Assembly: GCA_944389105.1 (NCBI GenBank)
Contig: CALXLD010000022.1
Location: 186,001 to 250,000 of the forward strand
From: an uncultured Spirochaetaceae bacterium
GTDB lineage: Bacteria; Spirochaetota; Spirochaetia; Sphaerochaetales; Sphaerochaetaceae
Length of the DNA: 64,000 nt
Direction: 5' to 3'
A model generated the notes under the pieces. The model was not told the origin of the DNA and did not search any database. It saw only the letters and a list, made by a program, of their open reading frames with translations. Below, in pieces: positions 44,130 to 52,559 of this stretch. The number at the start of each line of letters is the position of its first letter. The stretch's first letter is position 1. Both the position numbers and the translations under genes were made by a program.

Positions 44130-44181
44130 GAAATCGGGCTATCTAGTTCTGAATAATTTCAGTAACCAGATAGCCCATTTC
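44130..44181. terminator. Bidirectional terminator between convergent lipoprotein genes C and D
   Basis: GAAATCGGGCTATCT pairs with AGATAGCCCATTTC, and inside them CTGAA pairs with TTCAG, giving one long interrupted hairpin. It lies between the stops of two convergent genes and can serve both. Confidence 0.7.
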
Positions 44182-44216
44182 TTCATGAAAAAGAATTAAT
44201 GATTCATCAATCCGCT

Positions 44217-46160
44217 TTAGCTCTCAGTAACCTTAACGACAAACTCACATTCATCATTTAAATATCCAAGTGCATAAAGAGGACTAGGAGAACCGCGATG
44301 AACGATCGTTTCTGACTCAGGATTCTTGAAGCAAACATGTGTAATATCAGTTATAGATTCAATGGTTTCATCAGGGATATAAGCATATTTTTGCTCGTTA
44401 ATTGTTATGAAATCACCATCAACAACACCAGTATCAGCACCTTCAAAATCAGAATCGACCCCTTCATATGCCTCAAGCTGTATTGTATTCGTGTTATTTT
44501 CCCCTAGTACTATGCTTACAGTTGTATGGGCAGGGCACTCCGTCAATGCCTCGTCAGTAAACCCATATACATGATATCTTCCTATAACTTCAACACGATC
44601 AACAGATGGCATTTTGGAAACAGTAACTAAATTTGAAGAAGCAGCTCTTGTAGCAGAAAGTCCGTTTACTCTTTTATCTGTTACAAGGTTTGCGGTCTTA
44701 AAAGCATCATCAGTAACAATATTTTTATTCGTATATTTTTTTGGTGAAACATTGTTATAACATTCGGCATATGTATAAATAAGGCCATCTCCCTCGTTCG
44801 TACATTTGCTTACGGTTACGCTTCCTATTTTATCAACATTAGCTGAATTACCAAAAACATATGCAGCCCAAAGACCATAGATCTTTCCTCTATTTACACA
44901 TTTCTCAAGTGTAAGAGAACTCTCTTCAGGTTTAAATGCAGGATATCCTCCCACAAACGGAGCAGCTCCCCAGTAGTAATAGCTATAAACATCCAGTTCA
45001 TTTGTACAATTTCTGATTGTAAGATCCGAAGGTGCAGCATTACCATAATTTGGCTGATCTCCATATCCTAAATACACAATATAACCTGTTCCGGTATTAT
45101 TTTCCTCGTTAATTATGCTTCCCTTTACGGTTACATTATCTATGAGAACCGAACCCTCTGTACAAATAGACAGCGGTTTCCCTTTTGTTCCAGTTCCAAG
45201 ATCAATTGTCAAATCCCTGACAATTGAACCATTCATCAACGACCAGAACAATGCATCAGCAAGAACCCCTGACGAATAGGAAATAGTATGCATGCTATCT
45301 CCGCCAGAAAGAACTCCAGAGAACTCTCCCATCATCAATTCTGCAGGAAGCTCTATATCCCTTGTGAGCTCATAATAATTGAACTCTGTTTCCTCTGCGA
45401 TATTCTCGAACTGCTCTGCAGTCTCAATGAGATAAGGGTAATTTGATGTACCAAGACCACCTGCAAAATTAGGATTATTGGAAACTTCAGTTCCAATGGT
45501 TGAACCACTGACTGTTGTTCCTCCTATTGTGATACTTGTACTGCTGCTGATTGCACCAGTGACTGTAACAGCTCCCGCAAGTCCTGAAACTGTTGTTGTA
45601 CCTCCACTTGTTGTAATTGTCACTGTTCCGCTAGGCACTCCATCAAGATTCTGCAAAGTTACGGTCTCTGCTGCCGTCTCTCCTGTTGGTATGACAGAAA
45701 GTGTCCTAAAATCATAAGAATAACTTGAGGCAGTAAATGTTGTTGTGTCACTCTCAGTTTCCTCTGTTCCTTCCAGCGTAAGAGTAAAAGAACCTGTTTC
45801 AATTGAACCAAAACCAGGTACAGGGTATCCATCAAAATTGAAGGTATATGTTTTCTGAGTGGTTTCAGAAGCCAAAGTATTTACTCTTGCCATACGAAGA
45901 GAACCTGTGGCTGCTCCAGCTTGGTTCATTGTGAGGCCCTCTACTGATCCTGAATTACTGATGAGAGTCCCAACATGTCCAGGAAGCCGAGCATCAAGTG
46001 CTTCTGTAAATGACAATGCCTTCGATGCGGCTGTATTCTGAGTTGTTCCATTATCAAAGCCTGGCCATGGAAGAGGAACAAGCTGATACTGCGTACATGC
46101 AGCAAGAGTCAATACCACCATAGCTAAGGCAACGAATATGCTTCGTTTTTTCATTTTCAC
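44217..46160 (-). CDS. Surface lipoprotein D; promoter contains a poly-G spacer
   Basis: 647 residues. The start MKMKKRSIFVALAMVVLTLAAC is a textbook lipoprotein signal with lipobox LAAC, and GGAGG precedes the ATG, so the reading frame itself is not switchable. An N-domain rich in Thr/Ser/Gly (about 40-235) resembles that of lipoprotein A. The middle has the family entry motif NYPYLIETAEQFENIAEE and beta-helix-like repeats, and the C-terminal 150 residues are distinct (VSKMPSVDRVEVIGRYHVYG). The poly-G tract lies in the promoter, 58 bp before the ATG. Surface location is inferred; the function is unknown. Confidence 0.8.
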   Translation of the reverse strand: MKMKKRSIFVALAMVVLTLAACTQYQLVPLPWPGFDNGTTQNTAASKALSFTEALDARLPGHVGTLISNSGSVEGLTMNQAGAATGSLRMARVNTLASETTQKTYTFNFDGYPVPGFGSIETGSFTLTLEGTEETESDTTTFTASSYSYDFRTLSVIPTGETAAETVTLQNLDGVPSGTVTITTSGGTTTVSGLAGAVTVTGAISSSTSITIGGTTVSGSTIGTEVSNNPNFAGGLGTSNYPYLIETAEQFENIAEETEFNYYELTRDIELPAELMMGEFSGVLSGGDSMHTISYSSGVLADALFWSLMNGSIVRDLTIDLGTGTKGKPLSICTEGSVLIDNVTVKGSIINEENNTGTGYIVYLGYGDQPNYGNAAPSDLTIRNCTNELDVYSYYYWGAAPFVGGYPAFKPEESSLTLEKCVNRGKIYGLWAAYVFGNSANVDKIGSVTVSKCTNEGDGLIYTYAECYNNVSPKKYTNKNIVTDDAFKTANLVTDKRVNGLSATRAASSNLVTVSKMPSVDRVEVIGRYHVYGFTDEALTECPAHTTVSIVLGENNTNTIQLEAYEGVDSDFEGADTGVVDGDFITINEQKYAYIPDETIESITDITHVCFKNPESETIVHRGSPSPLYALGYLNDECEFVVKVTES

Positions 46161-46211
46161 CCTCCAATATGGGGAATATTCACAGGAGGAAAAGCCCCCA
46201 CAATCAAGAAA

Positions 46212-46240
46212 AGCATACCCCCCCCGTTAATGGGTGTCAA
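46212..46240 (-). promoter_or_regulatory. Promoter of lipoprotein gene D with G8 tract in its spacer
   Basis: On the minus strand TTGACA (46235-46240) and TATGCT (46212-46217) are separated by exactly 17 bp, of which the eight bases next to the -10 are G (46218-46225). Gain or loss of G would move the spacer away from the optimum and change transcription. Upstream, 46241-46518 has no gene I can support. Confidence 0.75.
46218..46225 (-). repeat. Poly-G tract (G8) in the promoter of lipoprotein gene D
   Basis: Eight consecutive C on the plus strand, located between the -35 and -10 elements rather than in the coding region. Confidence 0.9.
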
Positions 46241-46518
46241 GTGTTTTATATGCCAACAATTACAGAAAATATGAAAATATGGTAAGGGGAAAATAAAAAC
46301 TTTCCTCTTTATGAATCATCAGAATCCATATAAGGAGAGACATGCTGCTCAGGGATAATTCTTTTTATATCGCATGATTTTGATAAGCCCTCTATCTGAT
46401 ACGCATTTTTCAGTTATAGGATGATAAAAATCATGCTTTTTTCAATTATAGAGTATAAATGGTGCGCCTTTCTGTTTTCTTATATCCAGGATCTGATTGA
46501 ACAATTCATATTGTACAT

Positions 46519-46565
46519 TAAAAATCCCCCTCCATGATCTGATAATCTACCAGAGAAGAAGGGGG
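46519..46565 (-). terminator. Terminator after the exported nucleosidase gene
   Basis: On the minus strand CCCCCTTC pairs with GGAGGGGG across a 24-base loop and is followed by ATTTTTAAT. The large loop makes it less certain than other terminators here. Confidence 0.55.
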
Positions 46566-46582
46566 AAGGCTTTAATTATCTT

Positions 46583-47353
46583 TTAGAGATTGCCAAGCAT
46601 CTCCATAACGATGTTGGCGGAATTATCTGCTGCTCTATCTCCGAAGTTCTCTACAGAGTCATGAGCAAGACCATCTGCTTTATCAGACATACATCTTATG
46701 ACTACGAACGGAATATCATACTGGCTTGCAACGAGAGCAACTGCAGCTCCTTCCATCTCGCAGGCAAGAGAATTGAAGCTGTTCTGCAATGTCTCAACAT
46801 AGCTTTCGCTTGCAATGAACTGGTCTCCTGTCGCTATATTCCCAACAAAAGCATTCTCCTCGCCAACAACATCAACAGCAGCGTTATAAGCAAGATCTAC
46901 AAGACCTTCATCAGCCCAGATTCTTCCATTCTCATCTGCTCCGTTAACAGCTTCCCAGACAAAACCATCATTTGTCATATCACCATAATCATGGACGACG
47001 AGATCGGATGAAACCACTATATCCATGACCTTTGTCTCATCACCCACTCCACCTGCTATACCGGTGAATATGATTGAACTGACATCGAATTCATTGATAA
47101 GGGTAGCAGCTCCTGCCGCGGCCAGAATCTTTCCTATGCCGGCTTTTACGAGAACAACATCCTTTCCTTCAAGTGTTCCGATATTATAATCAACACCTCC
47201 GATTGTCCGGACTTCGGATACTTCTGCATTATCAAGCAGCAGGCTCAGCTCATTGGACATGGCTGTAATTATTCCAATAGGGCCCTCTGCAGCTGAAAGC
47301 GGTACAGCAAATGCAAGGACAGCAAGAACTAGTGCAATTACCTTTGATCTCAT
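46583..47353 (-). CDS. Exported 5'-methylthioadenosine/S-adenosylhomocysteine nucleosidase
   Basis: 256 residues. After a clear signal peptide (MRSKVIALVLAVLAFAVPLSAAEG) comes a complete MTAN fold: GIITAMSNEL with the catalytic glutamate, GIAGGV, DLVVHDYG, and the active-site segments ACEMEGAAVA and VIRCMSDKAD. It hydrolyses MTA or SAH to adenine plus the thioribose. Most MTANs are cytoplasmic; exported ones such as Bgp of Borrelia are known in spirochaetes. With no lipobox it should be periplasmic or secreted, where it could salvage adenine for the purine permease. It has a good ribosome site (AGGAGG). Confidence 0.88.
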   Translation of the reverse strand: MRSKVIALVLAVLAFAVPLSAAEGPIGIITAMSNELSLLLDNAEVSEVRTIGGVDYNIGTLEGKDVVLVKAGIGKILAAAGAATLINEFDVSSIIFTGIAGGVGDETKVMDIVVSSDLVVHDYGDMTNDGFVWEAVNGADENGRIWADEGLVDLAYNAAVDVVGEENAFVGNIATGDQFIASESYVETLQNSFNSLACEMEGAAVALVASQYDIPFVVIRCMSDKADGLAHDSVENFGDRAADNSANIVMEMLGNL

Positions 47354-47415
47354 ATGACCTCCTATGGTTTCACCAATATGCTATATTATATATATGCATT
47401 TACTGAAAATATTTC

Positions 47416-48750
47416 TTATTTCAATGTCACGCCATTTTCAGCAATTATCTTCGGTTCATCAGAATCAACAGTCAGATTATCTATTCTGATTTCAGCATTG
47501 CGGATCCTGAACCCACGGGAAGGAGGATCCGGAAGGCCATTGTACATATCGCTTTCGCTGACTGGTCTGTCTGCATCCGGAGATACTCCAAAATATGAGT
47601 TTCTGATAACAAGATTTCCCACAGGGCTTTCAGGAAGCCCAACTACCATACCCGCGGAGGCTCCTGATCCTTCTGCATGGCAATCCTCGATAGTCACATT
47701 ATAGATTCTCGGAGTTCCGGAATTGACAGGAAGAGGATCCAGGGAAAAAAGAGACATATCATCTGTACCGCATCGATAGTACATATTGATGACAAACGGA
47801 CATAGGTTATCCTTCATTCTTATTCTTCTGAACACGATATCGTGAATGAGACCACCTCTGGTTCTTCTTGATTTGATCCTTATGCCTCGATCAGTTCCAT
47901 CAAAAAAGCAATCCTCCACAACCAGATCCGATATCTCAGCAGCCGTCTCTGACCCGATTACGGCACCACCATGCGCAGAGCGCACTGTGCAGCCTCTGAT
48001 AACCACATCCCTGGTTGGGATGTTATCCTTGATACCATCTTCCCCAGATCCGGATTTAAGAGCTATTCCATCATCTCCGACATCGACAACAGAATCCAGC
48101 ACCTTCACAGCAGAAGATGATTCAATATCTATGCCATCTGTATTAGGAGCTTCATATGGATTCTTTATATTCACATTTCTTATAACCACGTTGTCCGAGA
48201 ACAGAGGATGTATCGTCCAGAATGGCGAATTGATTATATTCACGCCCTCTATGACAACATTCCTGCTGTTCTTTATCTGGATAAGAGGAGGACGCATGAA
48301 CTGATAATCCCTTCCTCCTCCTCCGCCAGGCTGCGATCTGTAATCAGGGTTAAGCTGAGCAAACTTCTTCTCAAGTTCTGACTGCGGTTCCCTGATTCCC
48401 CTCTGCCGTCTGTCAGAAACGATATCCCACCAAGGCTTTCCTGAGCCATCGATCGTACCTTCCCCGGTAATCGTGACATTAACCGCCTCGTTGATGTAGA
48501 TACAGGGATGCATTGCCCAGCACTTCACTCCTTCCCACCTTGTGAATACAGGAGGATAAGCCGTGAAATCAGGAATGAAGCGGAGAACAGCTCCTTTCTC
48601 AAGAACAAGACGGGCATCTGATGGAATGACTACCGGTCCTGTCAGATAAACACCTTCCTTAAGGACAACCTCATGCTTTTCTGCCAAGGCCCTCATGAGC
48701 TCTTCCCTTACATCAGTACCATCTGCTGCTATTTCATAGTTACCAGCCAT
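47416..48750 (-). CDS. Polygalacturonase-like glycoside hydrolase, GH28
   Basis: 444 residues from the ATG at 48750 (AAAGGAG 3 bases upstream); the longer frame extends into the divergent gene region. The right-handed beta-helix carries the GH28 motifs in order: NTDGIDIES, GDDGIALKSG (catalytic aspartates), SAHGGAVIGSE (H and G of the G-H-G motif) and RGIRIKSRR (R-I-K). An insert rich in glycine (SQPGGGGGRDYQF) precedes the catalytic turns. No signal peptide is seen, so it acts on imported galacturonides or rhamnogalacturonides, consistent with exo-type GH28 enzymes. It is divergent from a TIM-barrel isomerase-like gene 45 bp away. Confidence 0.9.
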   Translation of the reverse strand: MAGNYEIAADGTDVREELMRALAEKHEVVLKEGVYLTGPVVIPSDARLVLEKGAVLRFIPDFTAYPPVFTRWEGVKCWAMHPCIYINEAVNVTITGEGTIDGSGKPWWDIVSDRRQRGIREPQSELEKKFAQLNPDYRSQPGGGGGRDYQFMRPPLIQIKNSRNVVIEGVNIINSPFWTIHPLFSDNVVIRNVNIKNPYEAPNTDGIDIESSSAVKVLDSVVDVGDDGIALKSGSGEDGIKDNIPTRDVVIRGCTVRSAHGGAVIGSETAAEISDLVVEDCFFDGTDRGIRIKSRRTRGGLIHDIVFRRIRMKDNLCPFVINMYYRCGTDDMSLFSLDPLPVNSGTPRIYNVTIEDCHAEGSGASAGMVVGLPESPVGNLVIRNSYFGVSPDADRPVSESDMYNGLPDPPSRGFRIRNAEIRIDNLTVDSDEPKIIAENGVTLK

Positions 48751-48795
48751 CTCTTCTCCTTTACTTCTCCCCCTTTCCAGGCATATCCTTTCATT

Positions 48796-49674
48796 ATGCC
48801 AAGAATAGGATACAGAGCCCATGATTTCGGCTCATTTGACTCAGCCTCCGCCTTAGGCGAAAGAATTGAAAGCATCCGACCATCCTTCATTCAGCTTGCA
48901 CTGAATAAGGTGATTCCATCAGCCAGACCCTGGGAGGACTGGGATGAGGAATACATCTCAGGCATCGCTTCCGACCTGATGCAGCACGGAGTGACAGTAG
49001 CTATAATAGGCTGCTATATCAATCCGATAAATCCGGACAAAGAAGCAAGGAAGAGAGAAATCCAGCGATTCGGGAAATCACTCTCGCTTTCCTCGGCTTT
49101 CGGATGCCCCTATGTAGGAACCGAAACAGGAACTGCATCGCCTGCAGGCGGTTACTCCATAGAAACATCAAGTCCAGAGAACCTGAAAATCTTCTATGAC
49201 AGCCTTTCTGAGATGCTGGACCTCGCGGAAAAGTACGATGCCTACGTTGCAGTAGAGGCTGTCGCAAGGAATCATACGATATCTTCCATTGAGCGTATGG
49301 CAGGAATCCTTGAGAAATTCCATACCAAACGTCTCAGGACTATCTTTGACCCAGTGAACCTCCTTCCGTATACAGGTATCCCTGAAAAGGACGGAGTACC
49401 GCTCAAGGTTCCGAGCGAGGAAGCAGAACGCCGCTTCGTGTGCGATGTGCTTGACCTCTATGGAGATACTCTCGCGGCCATTCACTGCAAGGACTACATC
49501 CTTGATCCGGAGACTGGTACGAAAATCGGAGACCTTCCTGCCCTTACCGGAATCTTCAGATGGCAGAACTTTGCAGAAGAACTGAGAAAGCGGAATATCG
49601 ATGTTCCATGGCTTCTGGAGAACCACAATCCGAAGACTGTAAAGGAAACAGCAGAAACCCTAGAAAGATTTTAA
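48796..49674 (+). CDS. Sugar phosphate isomerase/epimerase-like TIM-barrel protein
   Basis: About 292 residues from the ATG at 48796 (MPRIGYRAHDFGSFDSASAL). It has the AP-endonuclease-2/xylose isomerase-like fold with metal ligands in YVAVEAVARNHT, TIFDPVNLL, AAIHCKDY and WLLENHNP. Family members isomerise or epimerise sugars or inositol derivatives. The start is chosen by homology; the ribosome site is weak. Placed next to the GH28 gene, a role in acid-sugar conversion is possible but the substrate is not evident. Confidence 0.8.
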   Translation: MPRIGYRAHDFGSFDSASALGERIESIRPSFIQLALNKVIPSARPWEDWDEEYISGIASDLMQHGVTVAIIGCYINPINPDKEARKREIQRFGKSLSLSSAFGCPYVGTETGTASPAGGYSIETSSPENLKIFYDSLSEMLDLAEKYDAYVAVEAVARNHTISSIERMAGILEKFHTKRLRTIFDPVNLLPYTGIPEKDGVPLKVPSEEAERRFVCDVLDLYGDTLAAIHCKDYILDPETGTKIGDLPALTGIFRWQNFAEELRKRNIDVPWLLENHNPKTVKETAETLERF

Positions 49675-49719
49675 TCTCCAGGGTTCTGCAATTAACGGGT
49701 TGTTTTTGGATAAAAACGA

Positions 49720-50862
49720 TTAAAGAAGGTATGTCTGCGAGAAAGAAACCGGATGTCTGTTCTCAGCAAGGACTCTCTCCAGATATACCGTATCTAGACC
49801 AAGCTCTGTGACCATCCTCACAAGAAGTGATTCACCCAGAAGATTCTGCTCACAGAAAAGATAGGCTATAGCTTTCTCAGCAATATGGCTCGGCTTCATT
49901 GCATTCATATAGATAGAAGCATCATCGCAGTCTCCGTACCTTCTGGCAAGGTTATCATAAAGTAGCGACTTATCAGGGCTCTCGTGAAGAGCTCTTAGCT
50001 CATTCTTCAATGGCTCGGTATTTCCACGCCCGGCTTCCTCCCCCAGAGGCTTCAGCGTAAAGAATGTATACTCCTTTCCTGGCAGGAAGTGATGGTGTTC
50101 GCACCTTGCCGCATAATTAGGTTCCAGATCGCTGTTCTTTACTCTGTCTCCGCCTACGACAATAAGCGGATCGAAATAAAGGGCCGGGCACTCGTCATCA
50201 CCAAGCTGATAATACCTGTATGTATAGAAAGCAGAAGCCATGCAGTCCGGATGCTCGCAGTATGCTGTAAGCGGGATCACATCAGTAGCTATATCAAGCA
50301 TGAGCCTCGCGGTGGAATTAAAGAACTCCCTCCTGAAATTGAGGATAAGAGTCGGAAAGACGAACATGCATCCTTTCTCTATTGAGTAGTTTCTGGCAAC
50401 ATAAGCCAGGCGTTCATCGAAAAAGGACGCCTCATCGATAATGTATGTTCCGACTTCCGGATTATCCTTCAGGACTTCCTCAAAACCGAACGAATCCCTG
50501 ATTCTCGCAATATTCTCTCCGCATCTTATATATCCGGAACGATACGCCATGGCATCTTCCGGATATTCCGAAAAGCGTCCGCCATCAATCTCCGAACGGA
50601 TGAAGAAGATCTTTCTCCTGTCGAGGATTCCTGTAGAAGTCATGGCTCTGACACGCTCGCTCTTTCTTCTTGCAACAGCAGCATCCCGCCAGACCCTTGC
50701 AGCGAATTCTGTCTTTCCGGAACCCATCGGACCGATGACAAGAACACGGCGACCAGGCGTCGTAAAGTCAAAATGAGTAAAAGATTCATGGACATCAAGA
50801 GTCGGGAAGCCTAGGGATTTAAGGAAATCCGCACCCGGTGTCGTATTCTCGATATTAGGCAT
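49720..50862 (-). CDS. tdk: Thymidine kinase (TK1-like) with N- and C-terminal extensions
   Basis: 380 residues, about twice the usual length. The TK1 core is recognisable: P-loop GPMGSGKTE (44-52), [10 protein letters not shown] (141-150, like IDEAQFF), [10 protein letters not shown] (like GLDxxFRG), a zinc-site region with YCEHPDC (201-207), [12 protein letters not shown], then [20 protein letters not shown] and CEHHH (254-258). It phosphorylates thymidine (or deoxyuridine). About 25 extra residues precede the core and about 120 follow it, with no motif I recognise. The gene overlaps deoC by 8 bp, giving a deoxynucleoside salvage operon. Confidence 0.75.
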   Translation of the reverse strand: MPNIENTTPGADFLKSLGFPTLDVHESFTHFDFTTPGRRVLVIGPMGSGKTEFAARVWRDAAVARRKSERVRAMTSTGILDRRKIFFIRSEIDGGRFSEYPEDAMAYRSGYIRCGENIARIRDSFGFEEVLKDNPEVGTYIIDEASFFDERLAYVARNYSIEKGCMFVFPTLILNFRREFFNSTARLMLDIATDVIPLTAYCEHPDCMASAFYTYRYYQLGDDECPALYFDPLIVVGGDRVKNSDLEPNYAARCEHHHFLPGKEYTFFTLKPLGEEAGRGNTEPLKNELRALHESPDKSLLYDNLARRYGDCDDASIYMNAMKPSHIAEKAIAYLFCEQNLLGESLLVRMVTELGLDTVYLERVLAENRHPVSFSQTYLL

Positions 50863-51505
50863 TCTCTTCCCTTACTATAGCAATTCCCGCGCTTGCTCCA
50901 ATACGTGTAGCACCTGCATCAATCATTGCCTTTGCGCTCTTGTAGTCCCTTACACCGCCAGAAGCCTTTACACCAAGCCTGTCTCCTACAGCTGCTTTCA
51001 TAAGGGCCACATCCTCTGCAGTAGCTCCGCCTTTTGAGAACCCTGTACTTGTCTTTACGAAATCAGCTCCAGCCTTCTCTGAAAGCTCACAGGCAGTTCT
51101 CTTCTCATCATCTGAAAGAAGACATGTCTCTATGATCACCTTGAGGATCTTACCTTCCGTAGCTTTCCTTACAGCCTTTATATCATCAAGAACAGCATCG
51201 AGCATCCCGGATTTGAGATATCCGATATTTATAACCATATCAATCTCATCAGCTCCGCATCTGACAGCTTCCTCCGCCTCAAATGCCTTTGCCCTTGTTT
51301 CCATAGCTCCGAGAGGGAAGCCGACAACGGTACATACATGAACATCGGATCCTTTAAGAAGCTCTGCTGCCTTCTTAACCCATGTGCCGTTTACGCAAAC
51401 CGAAGCGAAATGATACTCACGGGCCTCATTGCAGAGTTTCACGATGCCGCTTTCCGTTGCATCCGCGGCAAGAAGAGTATGATCGATATACTTTGCTATA
51501 GACAT
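50855..51505 (-). CDS. deoC: Deoxyribose-phosphate aldolase
   Basis: 216 residues, standard length. The motifs [57 protein letters not shown] (Schiff-base lysine) and [16 protein letters not shown] with [14 protein letters not shown] are all present. It splits 2-deoxyribose-5-phosphate to acetaldehyde and glyceraldehyde-3-phosphate. It has an AAGGAGG ribosome site and is translationally coupled to the thymidine kinase gene downstream. Confidence 0.96.
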   Translation of the reverse strand: MSIAKYIDHTLLAADATESGIVKLCNEAREYHFASVCVNGTWVKKAAELLKGSDVHVCTVVGFPLGAMETRAKAFEAEEAVRCGADEIDMVINIGYLKSGMLDAVLDDIKAVRKATEGKILKVIIETCLLSDDEKRTACELSEKAGADFVKTSTGFSKGGATAEDVALMKAAVGDRLGVKASGGVRDYKSAKAMIDAGATRIGASAGIAIVREENA

Positions 51506-51545
51506 AGCTGCCTCCTTACATTGGTATTATAGCCAAATACTGTCT

Positions 51546-52511
51546 TCACAGCAGTCTTCCAAGTCTGGCATCCTCAATCCCCGAAAGTATTGAAGGATAA
51601 TCCTCTCCATTCTCAATCCGCTTTATGAGTATCGCAATAGCTATCTCATCATCATTAAGCAGCCTCGGATAAAAAGGATTGACGAATACTGTGTGCCTAC
51701 CGACTGTAACATGGGAAAGCGTAAGACTTCCATTACCTGTCACATAATCCCTATGAAAAGAAAAAGGAAGTGACACAGGATATCCATCAGCCACCATATT
51801 TACATCATGCTCTGTCATTATCCCCAGACTTCCCCTGATCTCTGCTTTCTTCCCAAAAAGATACGAGTGATACTGATTACTGGAGAAATCATGGATGAAA
51901 AGCTTTTTACCGAATCGCAATATCCGCAACTTGCGGGTATATTCATCAGTTCCGGAAACATCAAGACCATTTCTTCCCCCTGTTTTAAGTATCCGGGAAG
52001 GAAAATCGACTGAGGAAATCTCATCGGGCATCGCAGCTCCAAGATCCAATACGATCCTTGCAATTGAAGCCGAATGATGATTATGCAGCCCGGAAAGATA
52101 CAGCTGATCTACATCCCCCAGCATATCCAGAGAAGCTATCATCGAAGAGAACAGCGGAGTGTATCTGTACTGCTCAGCCACAGCCCCTTTCATACCGGAA
52201 AGCCCACAGAGTTCATTTTCAGGCAATGAGAGGAATGAAGTTTCCGCTATCACGAACTCATTCATCTCATCAAGCATCTTCATAATCTGGAAGAACCCTT
52301 CTTTTCCTGAAGCGACAATCACAGCATCATGAGGAACAGCAAGGGCCTTATTTATATCAAGGAAAGAGGCAACCCCCTCCTTCTTCATCATCTCTGCCCG
52401 TTCCTCTCTTCTTGTATACACAGAGACTATACTCAGGAGTTCCGGAACCATCCTGGAAATCCTAAGATAGAACATGGCACGCCATCCCGTCCCGCAAAGT
52501 ACAGCTTTCAT
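51546..52511 (-). CDS. Gfo/Idh/MocA-like oxidoreductase
   Basis: About 321 residues from the ATG at 52511, giving the Rossmann start MKAVLCGTGWRAMFYLRI (GxGxR pattern). The usual EKP motif is replaced by AETSFLSLP near residue 95, and AEQYRYTPLFSSMIA and LHNHHSASIARIVLDLG stand where the catalytic H-x-x-D-x-x-R region should be. The family assignment is sound, but altered key residues mean the activity is doubtful. It is divergent from the Nudix gene. Confidence 0.65.
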   Translation of the reverse strand: MKAVLCGTGWRAMFYLRISRMVPELLSIVSVYTRREERAEMMKKEGVASFLDINKALAVPHDAVIVASGKEGFFQIMKMLDEMNEFVIAETSFLSLPENELCGLSGMKGAVAEQYRYTPLFSSMIASLDMLGDVDQLYLSGLHNHHSASIARIVLDLGAAMPDEISSVDFPSRILKTGGRNGLDVSGTDEYTRKLRILRFGKKLFIHDFSSNQYHSYLFGKKAEIRGSLGIMTEHDVNMVADGYPVSLPFSFHRDYVTGNGSLTLSHVTVGRHTVFVNPFYPRLLNDDEIAIAILIKRIENGEDYPSILSGIEDARLGRLL

Positions 52512-52559
52512 ACCATCATTATAATTGCATATTATCTTTCCTCTTGATACTCTCAAGGA

